From Pseudoalteromonas flavipulchra NCIMB 2033 = ATCC BAA-314 (GTDB taxonomy: Bacteria; Pseudomonadota; Gammaproteobacteria; Enterobacterales; Alteromonadaceae): 64,000 nucleotides of DNA. Positions 45,164 to 54,427 of the stretch are shown here, in pieces (positions within the stretch are counted from its first letter, which is position 1; every line of letters starts with the position of its first letter). The notes under the pieces are model-generated. The model ran no database searches, was not told the origin of the DNA, and worked only from the letters and a program-made list of their open reading frames with translations. Made by a program: the position numbers and the translations under genes. The stretch spans positions 186,001 through 250,000 of the forward strand of contig JWIH01000016.1 in NCBI GenBank assembly GCA_000814665.1, in the 5' to 3' direction.

Positions 45164-47047
45164 ATGAAGATCCGCACTAAGTTCTCTGTGACTTCTGCCA
45201 TAGTGATCTTATTGATCATCACCACGACGACGCTTTCTACTTACTGGTTTGTTAGCGATTCGGTAAAAACCAAAACCCATGCCTATGTAACGGATAGCAC
45301 GCAATTGCTTGCCGTGAGCATAGAGAATTGGCTGGCCGGTAAAGCAACGCAAATTAATATGATAAAAAGTCAGTTAGAGCAAAACTTTAGCGATGATAAC
45401 TTTCAACAAGCACTGAATACACCAGTGTTTAAAAAGGAGTTTCTGCTGGCTTTTGGTACTTTGGCTAATGAAGAAGGGCTCAGGTCGAACAACCCCGCTC
45501 GCAAAAATCCTCCAGGCGTAGATTTTAGAGAGCGAGCTTGGTATAAGCTTGGTAAAAATCAAAATAAAACCGTTTATACTAGTCCATATACTGATGCGGC
45601 GACAGGTGAGTTATTGCTGTCGGTGGTATCTCCCATTGTAGTGAACGGTAATTTTAAAGGGGTAATTGGGGGAGATTTAAGCCTAAAAACCATCGCCAAT
45701 AGTGTCAATCAGGTTAACTTTGATAACACGGGCTATGCCTTTTTGGTCGACAAGTCTGGTAATGTCATTTCTCATCAACAGGCCGAATTTAACGGCAAAA
45801 AACTGCAACAGGTATATCCAGCTTTACGCTTAGATAGCGTAGATAAGTTGCAAGAAGTGGATACCAAAGAAGGCAAAAGGTTGTTTTACTTACATTCGCT
45901 TGATAACACCTTTGGTACGGACTGGTATTTGGCGGTATTAATCGATAAATCAAAAGCCTACAAAACACTGACTGAAATTACAATAAACTCCCTGATCATT
46001 GCTATTTTAGCCGTGGCTATTGGAGTATTCTGCGTACGGACGTTAGCAATTCACTTACTCCAACCATTACGGGATTTGGAATCTGCAATCACCGGCATGG
46101 CAAGTGGAGGCGGTGACTTAACTCAGCGCTTAAAAATAGTGAACGAAGATGAGTGCGGTACGGTAGCGCGACAATTTAATTTGTTCTTGGGCTTTTTGCA
46201 TGGGTTAGTAAGTAACGTAAAAGAACGTGCAGACGATGTGGTGATAAGCAGTGATGCGGCCAAAGAGCTGTCGACGCATTCTTCACAGAAACTTGACCAG
46301 CAAGTTAGCCTAATTGAAAACCTCGCTACCGCGATGAATGAAATGAGTACTACCTCGACCGAAATCGCGGGTAACGCGCAGCAAGCCGCAAGCTCTATCA
46401 CCTCAGTAAATGAAAAGACTTCTGAAGGGCAAGAGATATTCTTTAAAGCGCGAAGCCAAATTAATGCATTGGCTGATGATATTACTGCATCGTACGAGTT
46501 AAGTACGCAACTTGCAGAATATAGCCAAAATATTGAGAATATTCTTTCGGTCATTAATGGTATTGCAGAACAAACCAATCTACTAGCACTTAATGCTGCA
46601 ATTGAAGCCGCACGTGCCGGAGAGCAGGGCCGAGGTTTTGCGGTTGTGGCCGATGAAGTGCGCTCTTTAGCATCAAAAACACAGGAATCCACCACTGAAA
46701 TTAAATCCATGATCGACCAGATCCAAGCCTCATCCATTCAAGTTCAGCAATCCATGGGAAGCAGCCGAGATAAAACCCAGCAATGTGTGTCACAAACCGA
46801 GCAAGCGACACATATGCTAGAAGAAATTTCAGAAGCAGTAAAAGAGCTTATGGATCGCAATATTCAAATCGCAACCGCCATAGAAGAGCAAAGTGTGGTG
46901 ATTGAAGAAATCAATAAAAATACAATACATATCAACGATATTAGCGTGGAGGTCGGCAGCTTTTCAGACAAACAATATAATGCCAGCGAAGAACTCGCGA
47001 AAAATGCCCATGAACAAGAGGCACTGCTGTCTAAGTTTACGTTGTGA
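45164..47047 (+). CDS. Methyl-accepting chemotaxis protein with dCache sensor
   Basis: This 627-residue chemoreceptor has helix 1 at about residues 8-30, a periplasmic dCache domain with [12 protein letters not shown] and [16 protein letters not shown], helix 2 near 285-305, HAMP and a signalling coiled coil. The tip [21 protein letters not shown] and [18 protein letters not shown] are intact. The frame extends 12 codons upstream, but [12 protein letters not shown] starts directly before the helix. It diverges from the porin gene by 84 bases. Confidence 0.92.
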   Translation: MKIRTKFSVTSAIVILLIITTTTLSTYWFVSDSVKTKTHAYVTDSTQLLAVSIENWLAGKATQINMIKSQLEQNFSDDNFQQALNTPVFKKEFLLAFGTLANEEGLRSNNPARKNPPGVDFRERAWYKLGKNQNKTVYTSPYTDAATGELLLSVVSPIVVNGNFKGVIGGDLSLKTIANSVNQVNFDNTGYAFLVDKSGNVISHQQAEFNGKKLQQVYPALRLDSVDKLQEVDTKEGKRLFYLHSLDNTFGTDWYLAVLIDKSKAYKTLTEITINSLIIAILAVAIGVFCVRTLAIHLLQPLRDLESAITGMASGGGDLTQRLKIVNEDECGTVARQFNLFLGFLHGLVSNVKERADDVVISSDAAKELSTHSSQKLDQQVSLIENLATAMNEMSTTSTEIAGNAQQAASSITSVNEKTSEGQEIFFKARSQINALADDITASYELSTQLAEYSQNIENILSVINGIAEQTNLLALNAAIEAARAGEQGRGFAVVADEVRSLASKTQESTTEIKSMIDQIQASSIQVQQSMGSSRDKTQQCVSQTEQATHMLEEISEAVKELMDRNIQIATAIEEQSVVIEEINKNTIHINDISVEVGSFSDKQYNASEELAKNAHEQEALLSKFTL

Positions 47048-47065
47048 GCTTGAAAATATAACGGG

Positions 47066-48028
47066 TCACAACACGTGACTGTTGTTATAGCGACAGCGCC
47101 ATTCTGTTGGCGAGCAGCCAGCATAACGCTTGAATGCAATGCGAAAGTTCACAACGGTACCAAAGCCACTCAGTTCAGATATCACATTGATGTTAAAAGT
47201 GGTTGTTTCGAGTAAGATTTGCGCCCGCTGCACTCGCAATTCTCGAAGCCACATCATGGGAGATTGGCCAACGTATTTATTGAAGTTTCTAGTCAGAGCT
47301 CGGCTTGTCATACATGCGTGCTCAGCTATTTCAGCGAGCGTAATCGGTTTATGATAGTTGTGTGAGAGCCATAATTGCACTCGCTGAATGTCATTTAAGA
47401 CATTATATACAGGTCGATATTGTTGAGGGTGCGAAAAACCGCGCTCAAGAGGCATTACAAAGCGCTCCGCAACTTTGTTCGCAAGAGTAGCACCAAAATC
47501 ACCTTTAATGATGTGTAGACACAGGCCTTGTCCGGCAGAAAGACCGGCCGATGTGATAACTTGTCCTTCGTCAACGTACAATACGTCACGCAATAAATCT
47601 ACCGCTGTATGGTGTTGCTCAAACTCTGAAAAAGCATCCCAATGTGAGGTGGCCCGTTTTCCATCTAATACACCTGATTTTGCTAAAAGTAGTGAGCCAT
47701 TACAGATAGAAGCGATGCGAGAACCTTGTTGATATGCGGCGCGAATTGCACGGAGAACATTTTCATCATCATAGGTGGTCGGCGTATATAAGCCTGGAAC
47801 AATTAATGTGTCTTTCGCGCCGATAGTTGATAAAGGCTGTACATTCCCAATGATAAAGCTATCGCTTTGAACTTGTCCTTGGCTACCTACAAATTGGATA
47901 TTATAGCTTGGTTGTTCACATTCTTTTGTTGCAACAAAAAACATTTGGTAAGCCACGGCTAAATCATATGGTACAAAGCCATCGACAACTAAAATATGAA
48001 GATTAATCAAAGTGGATTCACAACCCAT
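47066..48028 (-). CDS. AraC-family regulator with DJ-1/PfpI sensor domain
   Basis: This transcription factor of about 320 residues has an N-terminal DJ-1/PfpI-like domain (about residues 10-170), with the nucleophile-type Cys in RIASICNGSLLLAKSG. The C-terminal AraC double helix-turn-helix covers about 210-315 (TLAEIAEHACMTSRALTRNF and INVISELSGFGTVVNFRIAF). Relatives often govern catabolism of amines or amino acids. Its target is unknown, and the divergent diguanylate cyclase at 48284 is one candidate. GTG 48037 also opens the frame, but ATG 48028 is preferred. Confidence 0.88.
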   Translation of the reverse strand: MGCESTLINLHILVVDGFVPYDLAVAYQMFFVATKECEQPSYNIQFVGSQGQVQSDSFIIGNVQPLSTIGAKDTLIVPGLYTPTTYDDENVLRAIRAAYQQGSRIASICNGSLLLAKSGVLDGKRATSHWDAFSEFEQHHTAVDLLRDVLYVDEGQVITSAGLSAGQGLCLHIIKGDFGATLANKVAERFVMPLERGFSHPQQYRPVYNVLNDIQRVQLWLSHNYHKPITLAEIAEHACMTSRALTRNFNKYVGQSPMMWLRELRVQRAQILLETTTFNINVISELSGFGTVVNFRIAFKRYAGCSPTEWRCRYNNSHVL

Positions 48029-48283
48029 AACGACCACTTAACTTATGATGATATATTAATAGTTAGCACAATATTAATGGTAAAGGGAACTCTAGAACAT
48101 TGATATTGACTTTATTCGATGTTAATTAGTCCTTATTCGTTCCTACTTCATTCATTGTTTATTCTAAACTTTTAAATAAAAGGACTTATTGTTTTTATCA
48201 AAGTGAAGAACAATAGAGTGTAGACCTTTGGCCTACTATTTTGGTTGCAGCTTCAATTTCAATACTGCTGTGGTGATTAATCA

Positions 48284-49453
48284 ATGAAGCTAGAGGTAGG
48301 TGTCGTTATGTTTCATTTGGTGCATACGGTTGGGCTGACGCTATATTCTTTTTTATTGGTATTGTTACTTGCTACCAGAACCGTGCCCAGAACACCTTCC
48401 GGAGCTGGATTTTGGTCAAGCGCTATCTTGTTTGCAATTGCCTCACGAGTTTGTATTCTGCTAGGGGGGCTTGTTATTTCAACAGAGCTAAGTGGTAACC
48501 TATATCTCGTACTTAACCTGTTTGAAAAGCCAATCCTATTAGTTGGAGTATGCCAATTCTTTAAATTGGATTGTGTAAAAAGAAGAGTTATTCAATTATT
48601 TAGTTGTGTGCTTGGTACGCTGTTTATAATTTCAATCTTAAACTTATCTCCTTGGTACTTTAAGATCCTTTGTGCAATGGCTAATTTTTCTTTTTTATTT
48701 TATATATTTATACTTTTTTTTGGAAAGGAAAAACCATATTTTACCTGTGCGTATCGATTTATCTCCCTTGCAGCCCTCATCCTCTCGATACATTGGCTGG
48801 TTTCTTACCCAATAATCTATTATTTCCCAAACTGGGGAGTCTACGGTTTTATTCTAGGCACTATGGTGAACTTGGTGCTCTATTTAGCTTTATTGGCATC
48901 AGTACTTATTACTTTTCAACGCCGCTTGCTGAAGGCAGAAAAACATGCACTGAAACTTGCTTATCACGATGCACTAACTGGGCTTAAGAATAAGCGTTAC
49001 CTGACTAACTTTTTTAATCAAGCGAACACTTTTGCCAATCGCCCACATCAATTAACCGCGGTATTTTACATTGATTTGGATAACTTTAAGCCCATTAATG
49101 ATAGTAGTGGTCATAAGGTTGGTGATGAAGTGCTCAGATGCATAGCAACAAGGCTAATTGCCAGTACACGAAGTACCGACATATGCGCTCGAATTGGAGG
49201 TGATGAATTTATTGTAATCGCAACGCAACTAGACTCAAAAGAACAAGCGGAGATTATCGCTAGAAAGTTACTCATCAGTATCACGCAAGAAATTGAAGTT
49301 GAACATCAGGTGTATAAAGTTGGGGGGAGTATCGGTATTAGCTTTTTCCCCACTCAGGGGAATTGCATCGAATCATTAATTGAAAAGGCTGATAAAGCAA
49401 TGTATGCCGTTAAGTCTTCTGGCAAATGTGGCTATAAGTTATCTAACCCCTAG
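48284..49453 (+). CDS. Membrane diguanylate cyclase (GGDEF)
   Basis: This 389-residue protein has an N-terminal module of about seven hydrophobic segments (residues 1-215) with no recognised ligand site, and a C-terminal GGDEF domain (about 225-389). The active site reads RIGGDEF, and an RSTD inhibitory site stands five residues before it, so product feedback is likely. It synthesises cyclic di-GMP. An in-frame ATG at 48308 is an alternative start. The long upstream gap is shared with the AraC-type regulator. Confidence 0.88.
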   Translation: MKLEVGVVMFHLVHTVGLTLYSFLLVLLLATRTVPRTPSGAGFWSSAILFAIASRVCILLGGLVISTELSGNLYLVLNLFEKPILLVGVCQFFKLDCVKRRVIQLFSCVLGTLFIISILNLSPWYFKILCAMANFSFLFYIFILFFGKEKPYFTCAYRFISLAALILSIHWLVSYPIIYYFPNWGVYGFILGTMVNLVLYLALLASVLITFQRRLLKAEKHALKLAYHDALTGLKNKRYLTNFFNQANTFANRPHQLTAVFYIDLDNFKPINDSSGHKVGDEVLRCIATRLIASTRSTDICARIGGDEFIVIATQLDSKEQAEIIARKLLISITQEIEVEHQVYKVGGSIGISFFPTQGNCIESLIEKADKAMYAVKSSGKCGYKLSNP

Positions 49454-49580
49454 CAATTTTTGTATTGCCGCCAGTTGGTATTCGAACTCTTTTATTGTTT
49501 CCTGTAGCATAGAGAACCAATGTTTTGCTCAAAGTAAAAGAAATTTCCTCGTTGAATTAAATAGGCTAAGTTGAAAGGTG

Positions 49581-50444
49581 ATGAGATCTAACGGAAAAAA
49601 CTTTAAGAAGTATATTATTGTTCTGCTATCGATAAGTGCTATTTTCATCGTCCTGATTACGTTCATGCAGCCTGTGTTAATCAAAGCTATATGGGCTAAA
49701 TATAAGTCTACGGATCATTTTTTAACTCTTCAGATTGATAGACGTATCAGATACGAAGCTTCAGCAGAAAACAATGCATTTCGTGTAAGTAGAGTTTTGA
49801 GTGAGAGTCAGTATGCAGTAGAGCATGTGCTCAAGGCTAAATTTAAAAAGCCAATCTCGGTTTATGTGTGTGCTAGTCAAGACTCTTTCAATGAATATGT
49901 ATTTTTATCCAAAAATGTTGTTGGTGCAGTATATTGGGGTAAATTATTTTTATCGCCAAATGCATTTCATAGCAGTTCGATTGGGAGGTTACTTAATCAT
50001 GAGTTAACACACTACCTTTTTTACACCCACCTTGGGGATAAGGCCCATATTGAAAAAGTACCTTTATGGTTTAGAGAAGGGATCGCTGAGTTTGTTGCAA
50101 ATGGAGGGCAAGATTATACTAAAGGCAAAGAGATTTTCGAGCTAATGAATGAAAATGAGGTAAATACCTATTTGTCGGGAGAGTTGAATTATTGGTTTTT
50201 ATCACAGGATGCAAGTGATGCAGTAACAAAAAATGGGGTGGTTAACCGGGTGTCGTACAGGGTTGGTGGGTTATTTTTGCATTTCATCTATGACCTAAGC
50301 CCTAAACAATTTAACGAATTAATACAGTTATTATTAACAGGAATTGAGTTTAGTGATGCGCTTCAAAGTACTTATGAAAAAAGTACTCATTCTCTACTTA
50401 AAGAATTTTCTCATTACCTAACTCAGGAAAGCATGCATTATTAA
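49581..50444 (+). CDS. Membrane-anchored gluzincin-like peptidase
   Basis: This 287-residue protein has one N-terminal helix (about residues 12-30) and a predicted periplasmic domain. The zinc motif is HELTH (about 140-144), with a downstream EGIAEF (about 166-171) as third ligand, the pattern of MA-like gluzincins. A VYWGKLFLSPNAF segment precedes it. It is likely a zinc peptidase of unknown substrate. GTG at 49578 and ATG at 49581 both follow GAAAGG. The base composition is A/T rich compared with its neighbours, as is the upstream cyclase. Confidence 0.75.
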   Translation: MRSNGKNFKKYIIVLLSISAIFIVLITFMQPVLIKAIWAKYKSTDHFLTLQIDRRIRYEASAENNAFRVSRVLSESQYAVEHVLKAKFKKPISVYVCASQDSFNEYVFLSKNVVGAVYWGKLFLSPNAFHSSSIGRLLNHELTHYLFYTHLGDKAHIEKVPLWFREGIAEFVANGGQDYTKGKEIFELMNENEVNTYLSGELNYWFLSQDASDAVTKNGVVNRVSYRVGGLFLHFIYDLSPKQFNELIQLLLTGIEFSDALQSTYEKSTHSLLKEFSHYLTQESMHY

Positions 50445-50458
50445 ATGTGAAAAGAGGT

Positions 50459-50656
50459 TTACCTGATTAAATCAACCAGTACACAAACGCTATCTCTCAA
50501 GGATTCTCTTAGTATTTCTAGAACATTAGTGACTAAAGCCAACTCAAAGCACCAATAACCAATATAATAATCCGTGTATCCGAATTTGCATTCACAGTTG
50601 TGATTATCATGCCAGTCCGCCAAGCCTTCTAACTTGCTGTACCAGTTTGTTGCAAA
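50459..50656 (-). pseudogene. Remnant of a PoNi-type (DUF1911) immunity gene
   Basis: The minus strand reads NWYSKLEGLADWHDNHN, then FGYTDYYIGYWCFELALVT, ending LRDSVCVLVDLIR and a TAA at 50461-50459. The YYxGYWxFE pattern and terminal DLxR are the hallmark of the C-terminal half of PoNe-immunity (PoNi/DUF1911) proteins, which protect against DNase-type secreted toxins. Upstream the frame is closed by stops and no start is present, so only the C-terminus survives. No toxin gene is nearby. The assignment is by remembered family pattern. Confidence 0.55.
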
Positions 50657-51110
50657 TTATCACTTTATTTTTCAGTTGGTTGCGGTACCGTAAAATCGCT
50701 TAGGTGTAGCGATTGATCCCCTCACGACGATCACCGCATGGCTAGTGGGCTATGGCTCGTATAATCGCGAGTTGGAATTGGGTCTCTAAGTTAGCTTCGA
50801 ATAAAAACTTCCTAAGACAGATAAAACATTGTAGAGAACAAAAAATTGGAAACTATGTTTGGAGAGGGTGTGAAACAATAAGTGAAAATTGCTCTAATGG
50901 GTTCACCAAGCCATTAACCCAACCCTGTCAATTTATAGTAGAATAGCCAACTTAGTGATGAGGTACTGCTGCTGTATTAAAAGCGTTTAGTACCCTATGT
51001 TGTATCCTTAACCTATCTCTTGCTTCGTACGAACGACGTTATGGCGTGTGTGAGTTTGGCAAGGTATTCAACATATGAGCTTTTAAAGTTAATTAATACA
51101 GGTGGTTATA
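50657..51110. other. Non-coding gap before rbgA
   Basis: This stretch contains no convincing gene. A 64-codon frame at 50752-50946 lacks a ribosome-binding site and family resemblance. The segment 50690-50790 has balanced composition and may be another decayed coding fragment. The final 150 bases presumably carry the rbgA promoter. Confidence 0.4.
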
Positions 51111-52055
51111 ATGGCAATACAGTGGTTCCCAGGGCATATGAATAAAGCGCGCAATGAGATCAAAGAGATCATGCCGCAGATGGATGTCATTATTGAAGTG
51201 CTGGATGCTCGTATTCCATACAGTAGTGAAAACCCGATGGTAGGGCAGTTACGTGGTGACAAGCCGGTTATCAAAATCATGAACAAAGCGGACCTTGCCG
51301 ATCCTGAACTGACCAAGCAGTGGATGGAGTATTTTGAACGTGAGAGCGGTGTAAAAGCGCTGGCGTTTGGTCATGATAAGGCGAATGAAGTACAGCGTAT
51401 TAATGCGCTTTGTAAAAAGCTTGCACCTCATAAAGTGGGTCAAGATAAGCAGCTAAAAGCCATGATCATGGGTATTCCAAATGTGGGTAAATCGACACTT
51501 ATCAATACACTTGCTGGCAGAATTGTTGCAAAAACAGGTAACGAACCAGCGGTAACTAAAGCGCAACAGCGTATTAAGCTTGAAGACGGCATTATGCTTT
51601 ACGATACGCCGGGTATGTTGTGGCCAAAGGTTGAGAACGAAAACTCGGGCTATCGTTTGGCGGCAACGGGCGCTATTCGCGATACGGCTATCAATTATGA
51701 AGAAGTGGCGAGTTACACCGCTGAATATCTGCTGGGTGCATATCCAGAGCTTTTAAAAGCACGTTACAAGCTCGACGAATTACCGGACTGTGATTGGACA
51801 TTTATCGAGATGGCTGGCCGCAAGCGCGGTTGTGTAAAGGGCGGCAATCAAGTCGATACGCATAAGATGTCGGAGATTTTAATCAACGAACTGCGCGATG
51901 CTGTTATCGGGCAGATCACGATGGAAACGCCGGAAATGCGAGAGTCGGAAGAAGAAATGGTTGCTGAGCTAAGAGCACAAGCTGAGGCCAAAAAGGCTGC
52001 GCGTGAAGACGAAAAACGTCAACGCCGCGCAAGAGCGCGTAAGAATCGCCGCTAA
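51111..52055 (+). CDS. rbgA: Ribosome biogenesis GTPase (YlqF/RbgA family)
   Basis: This 314-residue circularly permuted GTPase acts in late maturation of the large ribosomal subunit. The permuted order is visible: G4 NKAD (about residue 62) comes before G1 GIPNVGKST (about 123-131) and G3 DTPGM. The N-terminal IQWFPGHMNKARNE is the family hallmark. A basic tail of RRARARKNRR ends the protein. The frame opens at GTG 51102, but AGGTGG then ATG 51111 is the better start. It overlaps the convergent cyclase gene by four bases. Confidence 0.92.
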   Translation: MAIQWFPGHMNKARNEIKEIMPQMDVIIEVLDARIPYSSENPMVGQLRGDKPVIKIMNKADLADPELTKQWMEYFERESGVKALAFGHDKANEVQRINALCKKLAPHKVGQDKQLKAMIMGIPNVGKSTLINTLAGRIVAKTGNEPAVTKAQQRIKLEDGIMLYDTPGMLWPKVENENSGYRLAATGAIRDTAINYEEVASYTAEYLLGAYPELLKARYKLDELPDCDWTFIEMAGRKRGCVKGGNQVDTHKMSEILINELRDAVIGQITMETPEMRESEEEMVAELRAQAEAKKAAREDEKRQRRARARKNRR

Positions 52056-53461
52056 GCGGCAAATTTGGTTTGATTCCGGCCTTGTTTGGCACGATAGAGC
52101 GCGGCATCGGCGCGCTTTATAAAACCATCTTCTGATTCATCAATATGGTATTGTGCAACGCCAATACTGACTGTCACTTTGACCTCACATTCCGCTTGCT
52201 CTAGAGCAACATGGATCTTCTCAGCAATCGCAATTCCCTGCTCTAACGTCGCTTTGGGTAGCAATACCATAAACTCTTCGCCTCCCCAGCGGCACAGCAA
52301 ACCGTTGTTTTCTATCTCGCGTTTACATACGTTCGAGAAGCATTGCAGCACTCTGTCGCCTACCACATGGCCATGCTGATCGTTCACTTGTTTAAAGTGG
52401 TCAATGTCCATCATCAACATCACTACTGGGGTTGATTGGGTACGCGCTTTCGCTAAATGGTGCTGAAGCTGTGGCTCAAAGGCTTGGCGATTAAAGGTAT
52501 CGGTGAGTTTGTCGTACTTCGCCATTTTTTCTAAGCGTTTCTGATAGTGATTAAACGTCAATTGCGCCACGGCCAATATTAATAGGGTGACGAGGCTCCC
52601 TACCCATAAATTGGTTGTGAGTATGTCGTTTATTCCACTGGATTTATCTATTGTTTGCTCAACAATTAAATACCAGCCTATAGAGTCCAAATAGCGCGAA
52701 TGGACAAACTCGGCATTGTCGTCGGTTTCCAACCGAAATTGATATTCGGATTGATTGAGCAGCGCCGTTGCTTGGGTTGGAAAACGATCATGAATATTGG
52801 TGCCAGATAGGGTCTGATCGTTAAAAAATAAGAGCCTGCCTTTGTGGTCAATAAAGTACAGTTTGCGTGCGTAGCTGGCTTCGTATTGTTCGATTAAATT
52901 GTGTAAATCAGCCAATAAGATACCAACCCCAACAACGCCAATTACATCGTTGTTTTGTTTTATTTTATGATTGACGTAAACAATGGCTTCATTGTTATCT
53001 CTTGGGTCTATATCAACATTGAGCGCATAGTCAGCATCGCTATGCAGGCTTTCTCGGTACCAATCGTTTTGTTTGGCGCGAATGTCTAACTGCTGGGTGT
53101 TACCATCAAAGTGGTAATAAGTGAGGCTCTTGTCGTCCACTAAAAAGCTCGTTTTTGCGTGATGTAATGCTCGAGTATCTTCTAAGTAGGTGAAAATAAG
53201 CGTAGGGTCTTGCTGTGAAGACGTTAGCCAACGTTTAATAAAGACGTTATTTGCCATTTGCTGAGAAACAATAATTGGAGCTTGAAGCCGTTTTTGTATG
53301 TCTAAATCAATCAGATGGCTGGTGAGTGGCAGAGCATCATCGCTCACTCCTTTATACAACGACTGTTTAGCATGCTCGATACTTATCCAGCTGGTGAAAA
53401 TAAATCCTACCAGCAGCAGCAGGCTTAACAACATGTTATAACGGTAGCGTCGAGCGTTCAT
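52052..53461 (-). CDS. Membrane diguanylate cyclase with periplasmic dCache sensor
   Basis: This 469-residue protein has helix 1 at about residues 9-27, a periplasmic dCache-like domain to about residue 280 with VYVNHKIKQNNDVIGVVGVG, helix 2 near 285-305, and a GGDEF domain with active site RWGGEEF. The inhibitory RxxD is replaced by ENNG-type sequence, so product feedback is probably lost. The open frame continues 71 codons upstream, but those codons run into the neighbouring small-RNA unit and lack a signal for initiation. ATG 53461 directly precedes helix 1. Confidence 0.88.
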   Translation of the reverse strand: MNARRYRYNMLLSLLLLVGFIFTSWISIEHAKQSLYKGVSDDALPLTSHLIDLDIQKRLQAPIIVSQQMANNVFIKRWLTSSQQDPTLIFTYLEDTRALHHAKTSFLVDDKSLTYYHFDGNTQQLDIRAKQNDWYRESLHSDADYALNVDIDPRDNNEAIVYVNHKIKQNNDVIGVVGVGILLADLHNLIEQYEASYARKLYFIDHKGRLLFFNDQTLSGTNIHDRFPTQATALLNQSEYQFRLETDDNAEFVHSRYLDSIGWYLIVEQTIDKSSGINDILTTNLWVGSLVTLLILAVAQLTFNHYQKRLEKMAKYDKLTDTFNRQAFEPQLQHHLAKARTQSTPVVMLMMDIDHFKQVNDQHGHVVGDRVLQCFSNVCKREIENNGLLCRWGGEEFMVLLPKATLEQGIAIAEKIHVALEQAECEVKVTVSIGVAQYHIDESEDGFIKRADAALYRAKQGRNQTKFAA

Positions 53462-53563
53462 ATTATTGTTATTTTTGGAAAAATAGAATGATACGGATTC
53501 TAGTAAAAGAAAACGATTACACGACATTACAGCTGAACAAACGCTGATAGAAAATGTAGGCAT

Positions 53564-53589
53564 AAAAAAAGCCCTGAGCAGGGCTTTTT
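53564..53589 (-). terminator. Intrinsic terminator of sRNA copy 1
   Basis: On the minus strand AAAAAGCCCTGCTCAGGGC followed by seven Ts forms a stem of GCCCTG/CAGGGC extended by A-T pairs. The same hairpin recurs at 54008 and 54402. Confidence 0.85.
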
Positions 53590-53727
53590 GATTCATATCT
53601 ACCGTCACCGATATGAGCAATGTAGCAAGTAAAAAGTGGTTGCCAGTGATACACATCAAGGGGCGTTGTAGCACATCACCGACAACACGATTCAGGGTCG
53701 AATCAGCAAGAGCATGTCCTCTTGTTG
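53564..53727 (-). ncRNA. Candidate Fur-regulated RyhB-like small RNA, copy 1
   Basis: The predicted transcript of about 164 nt starts near 53727, about 7 bases after a GATAAT -10, and ends in an intrinsic terminator. A 6-bp hairpin (CAAGAG / CTCTTG) opens it. The 3' half holds the core TTGCTACATTGCTCATATC, which is shared by all three copies. A TCATATC/GATATGA stem follows, and then the terminator. ACATTGCTCATAT resembles the pairing core of enterobacterial RyhB (ACATTGCTCACAT). RyhB-type RNAs repress iron-using proteins when iron is low. Length and start are inferred. Confidence 0.75.
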
Positions 53728-53785
53728 ATATTGATTATCAATTAGATTAGCCGTTAGGTCAATACCTTTTTGAAAATAATTCTCA
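53726..53785 (-). promoter_or_regulatory. Fur-controlled promoter of sRNA copy 1
   Basis: On the minus strand, -35 TTGACC (53762-53757), a 17-bp spacer and -10 GATAAT (53739-53734) form a sigma-70 promoter. Two 7-1-7 Fur boxes flank it: TGAGAATTATTTTCA (53785-53771) just upstream of the -35, and TGATAATCAATATCA (53740-53726) over the -10. Each has one departure from perfect symmetry. Confidence 0.8.
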
Positions 53786-53832
53786 TTAATATTTGTACAG
53801 CTGTTTTTCGGTAAGTGCTGAAAATAGATATA

Positions 53833-53994
53833 ATACCAGTTGTATTAAGTAAATGATCTATCTTGAAGCAGGGAAATAGCTTTAGTAGCAAGGCAAAAAT
53901 TTTGCTATTTAGTTGTTCTAAATGAGAAATTTTTAACGAAGCTAATATGCTATTTCACCCTTCAAATTGATTAGAGAATTAATTCAATTGGTAT
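53833..53994. mobile_element. MITE-like palindromic element between sRNA copies 1 and 2
   Basis: A 162-bp element begins ATACCAGTTGTATTAAG and ends in the related inverse TTAATTCAATTGGTAT. The imperfect inverted similarity extends about 45 bases inward on each side, to the GAAATAGC-type segment. It codes for nothing. It lies in a spacer that is otherwise the same as that between copies 2 and 3, so it looks like a later insertion, probably at a TA target. No matching transposase is in the window. Confidence 0.65.
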
Positions 53995-54007
53995 AAATTT
54001 TGGGCAT

Positions 54008-54033
54008 AAAAAAAGCCCTGAGCAGGGCTTTTT
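54008..54033 (-). terminator. Intrinsic terminator of sRNA copy 2
   Basis: This is the same GCCCTG/CAGGGC hairpin as in copies 1 and 3, followed on the minus strand by seven Ts. Confidence 0.85.
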
Positions 54034-54284
54034 ACGTTCATATCTACCGTCACCGATATGAGCAATGTAGCAAGTAAATTGTGAGAATAAACTTAGTCAG
54101 GTTTAGGGGCGACTGAATTAAGCTCATTCAAGCCATTAACGTTGGCCAGCCGTGTTTCAGGGTCGAGAAACAAACTAGAGTACTAATGCCAATCTCAAGG
54201 TAGCGAGTACATCAGGTAGATAGGGCTTTACAACTATCAACCTTACTAACTGAGTTGGCGAAACAACACGTTGCCGTCTTGTTG
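54008..54284 (-). ncRNA. Candidate Fur-regulated RyhB-like small RNA, copy 2
   Basis: The predicted transcript of about 277 nt is the longest copy. The 5' ATCAACAAGACG, a middle TCGACCCTGAAACACGGCTGG and the 3' core TTGCTACATTGCTCATATC with its stem and terminator are shared with the other copies. Extra sequence lies between the 5' end and the middle block. The conserved GAGCAATG complement lies at 54060-54067. Differences in the unshared parts may give copy-specific targets. Expression has to be shown by experiment. Confidence 0.75.
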
Positions 54285-54342
54285 ATAGTGATTATCAGTT
54301 AGATCTAACAATGAGTCAATACTTTTTTGAAAATAATTCTCA
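54283..54342 (-). promoter_or_regulatory. Fur-controlled promoter of sRNA copy 2
   Basis: On the minus strand, TTGACT (54319-54314), a 17-bp spacer and GATAAT (54296-54291) form the promoter. The Fur boxes are TGAGAATTATTTTCA (54342-54328) and TGATAATCACTATCA (54297-54283). The layout is identical to that of copy 1. Confidence 0.82.
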
Positions 54343-54401
54343 TTAATATTCTTGTGGCTGTTTTTCTAGGAAGTACCGAAGTAAAAATAAATTTTGGGCA
54401 T

Positions 54402-54427
54402 AAAAAAAGCCCTGAGCAGGGCTTTTT
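54402..54427 (-). terminator. Intrinsic terminator of sRNA copy 3
   Basis: This is the same GCCCTG/CAGGGC hairpin as in copies 1 and 2, followed on the minus strand by seven Ts. Confidence 0.85.

Noticed and set aside
46123-46737. 204-codon frame antisense to the chemoreceptor
   Set aside because: It mirrors the repetitive coiled-coil coding sequence of the chemoreceptor, has low-complexity Ser/Ala/Cys composition and no start signal.
50690-50790. Possible transposase or integrase fragment with VGYGSYNRELELGL
   Set aside because: The stretch is too short and I could not match it to a family; no terminal inverted repeats were found.
50752-50946. 64-codon frame in the gap before rbgA
   Set aside because: It has no ribosome-binding site, an unusual composition and no family resemblance.
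53462-53674. N-terminal extension of the GGDEF/dCache gene
   Set aside because: The frame is open but covers the sRNA copy 1 terminator and core. The first membrane helix begins right after ATG 53461, so the extension is coincidental.
53833-53994. Palindromic element read as a fourth sRNA
   Set aside because: It lacks the Fur boxes, promoter, core and terminator shared by the three copies. Its related ends fit a MITE better.
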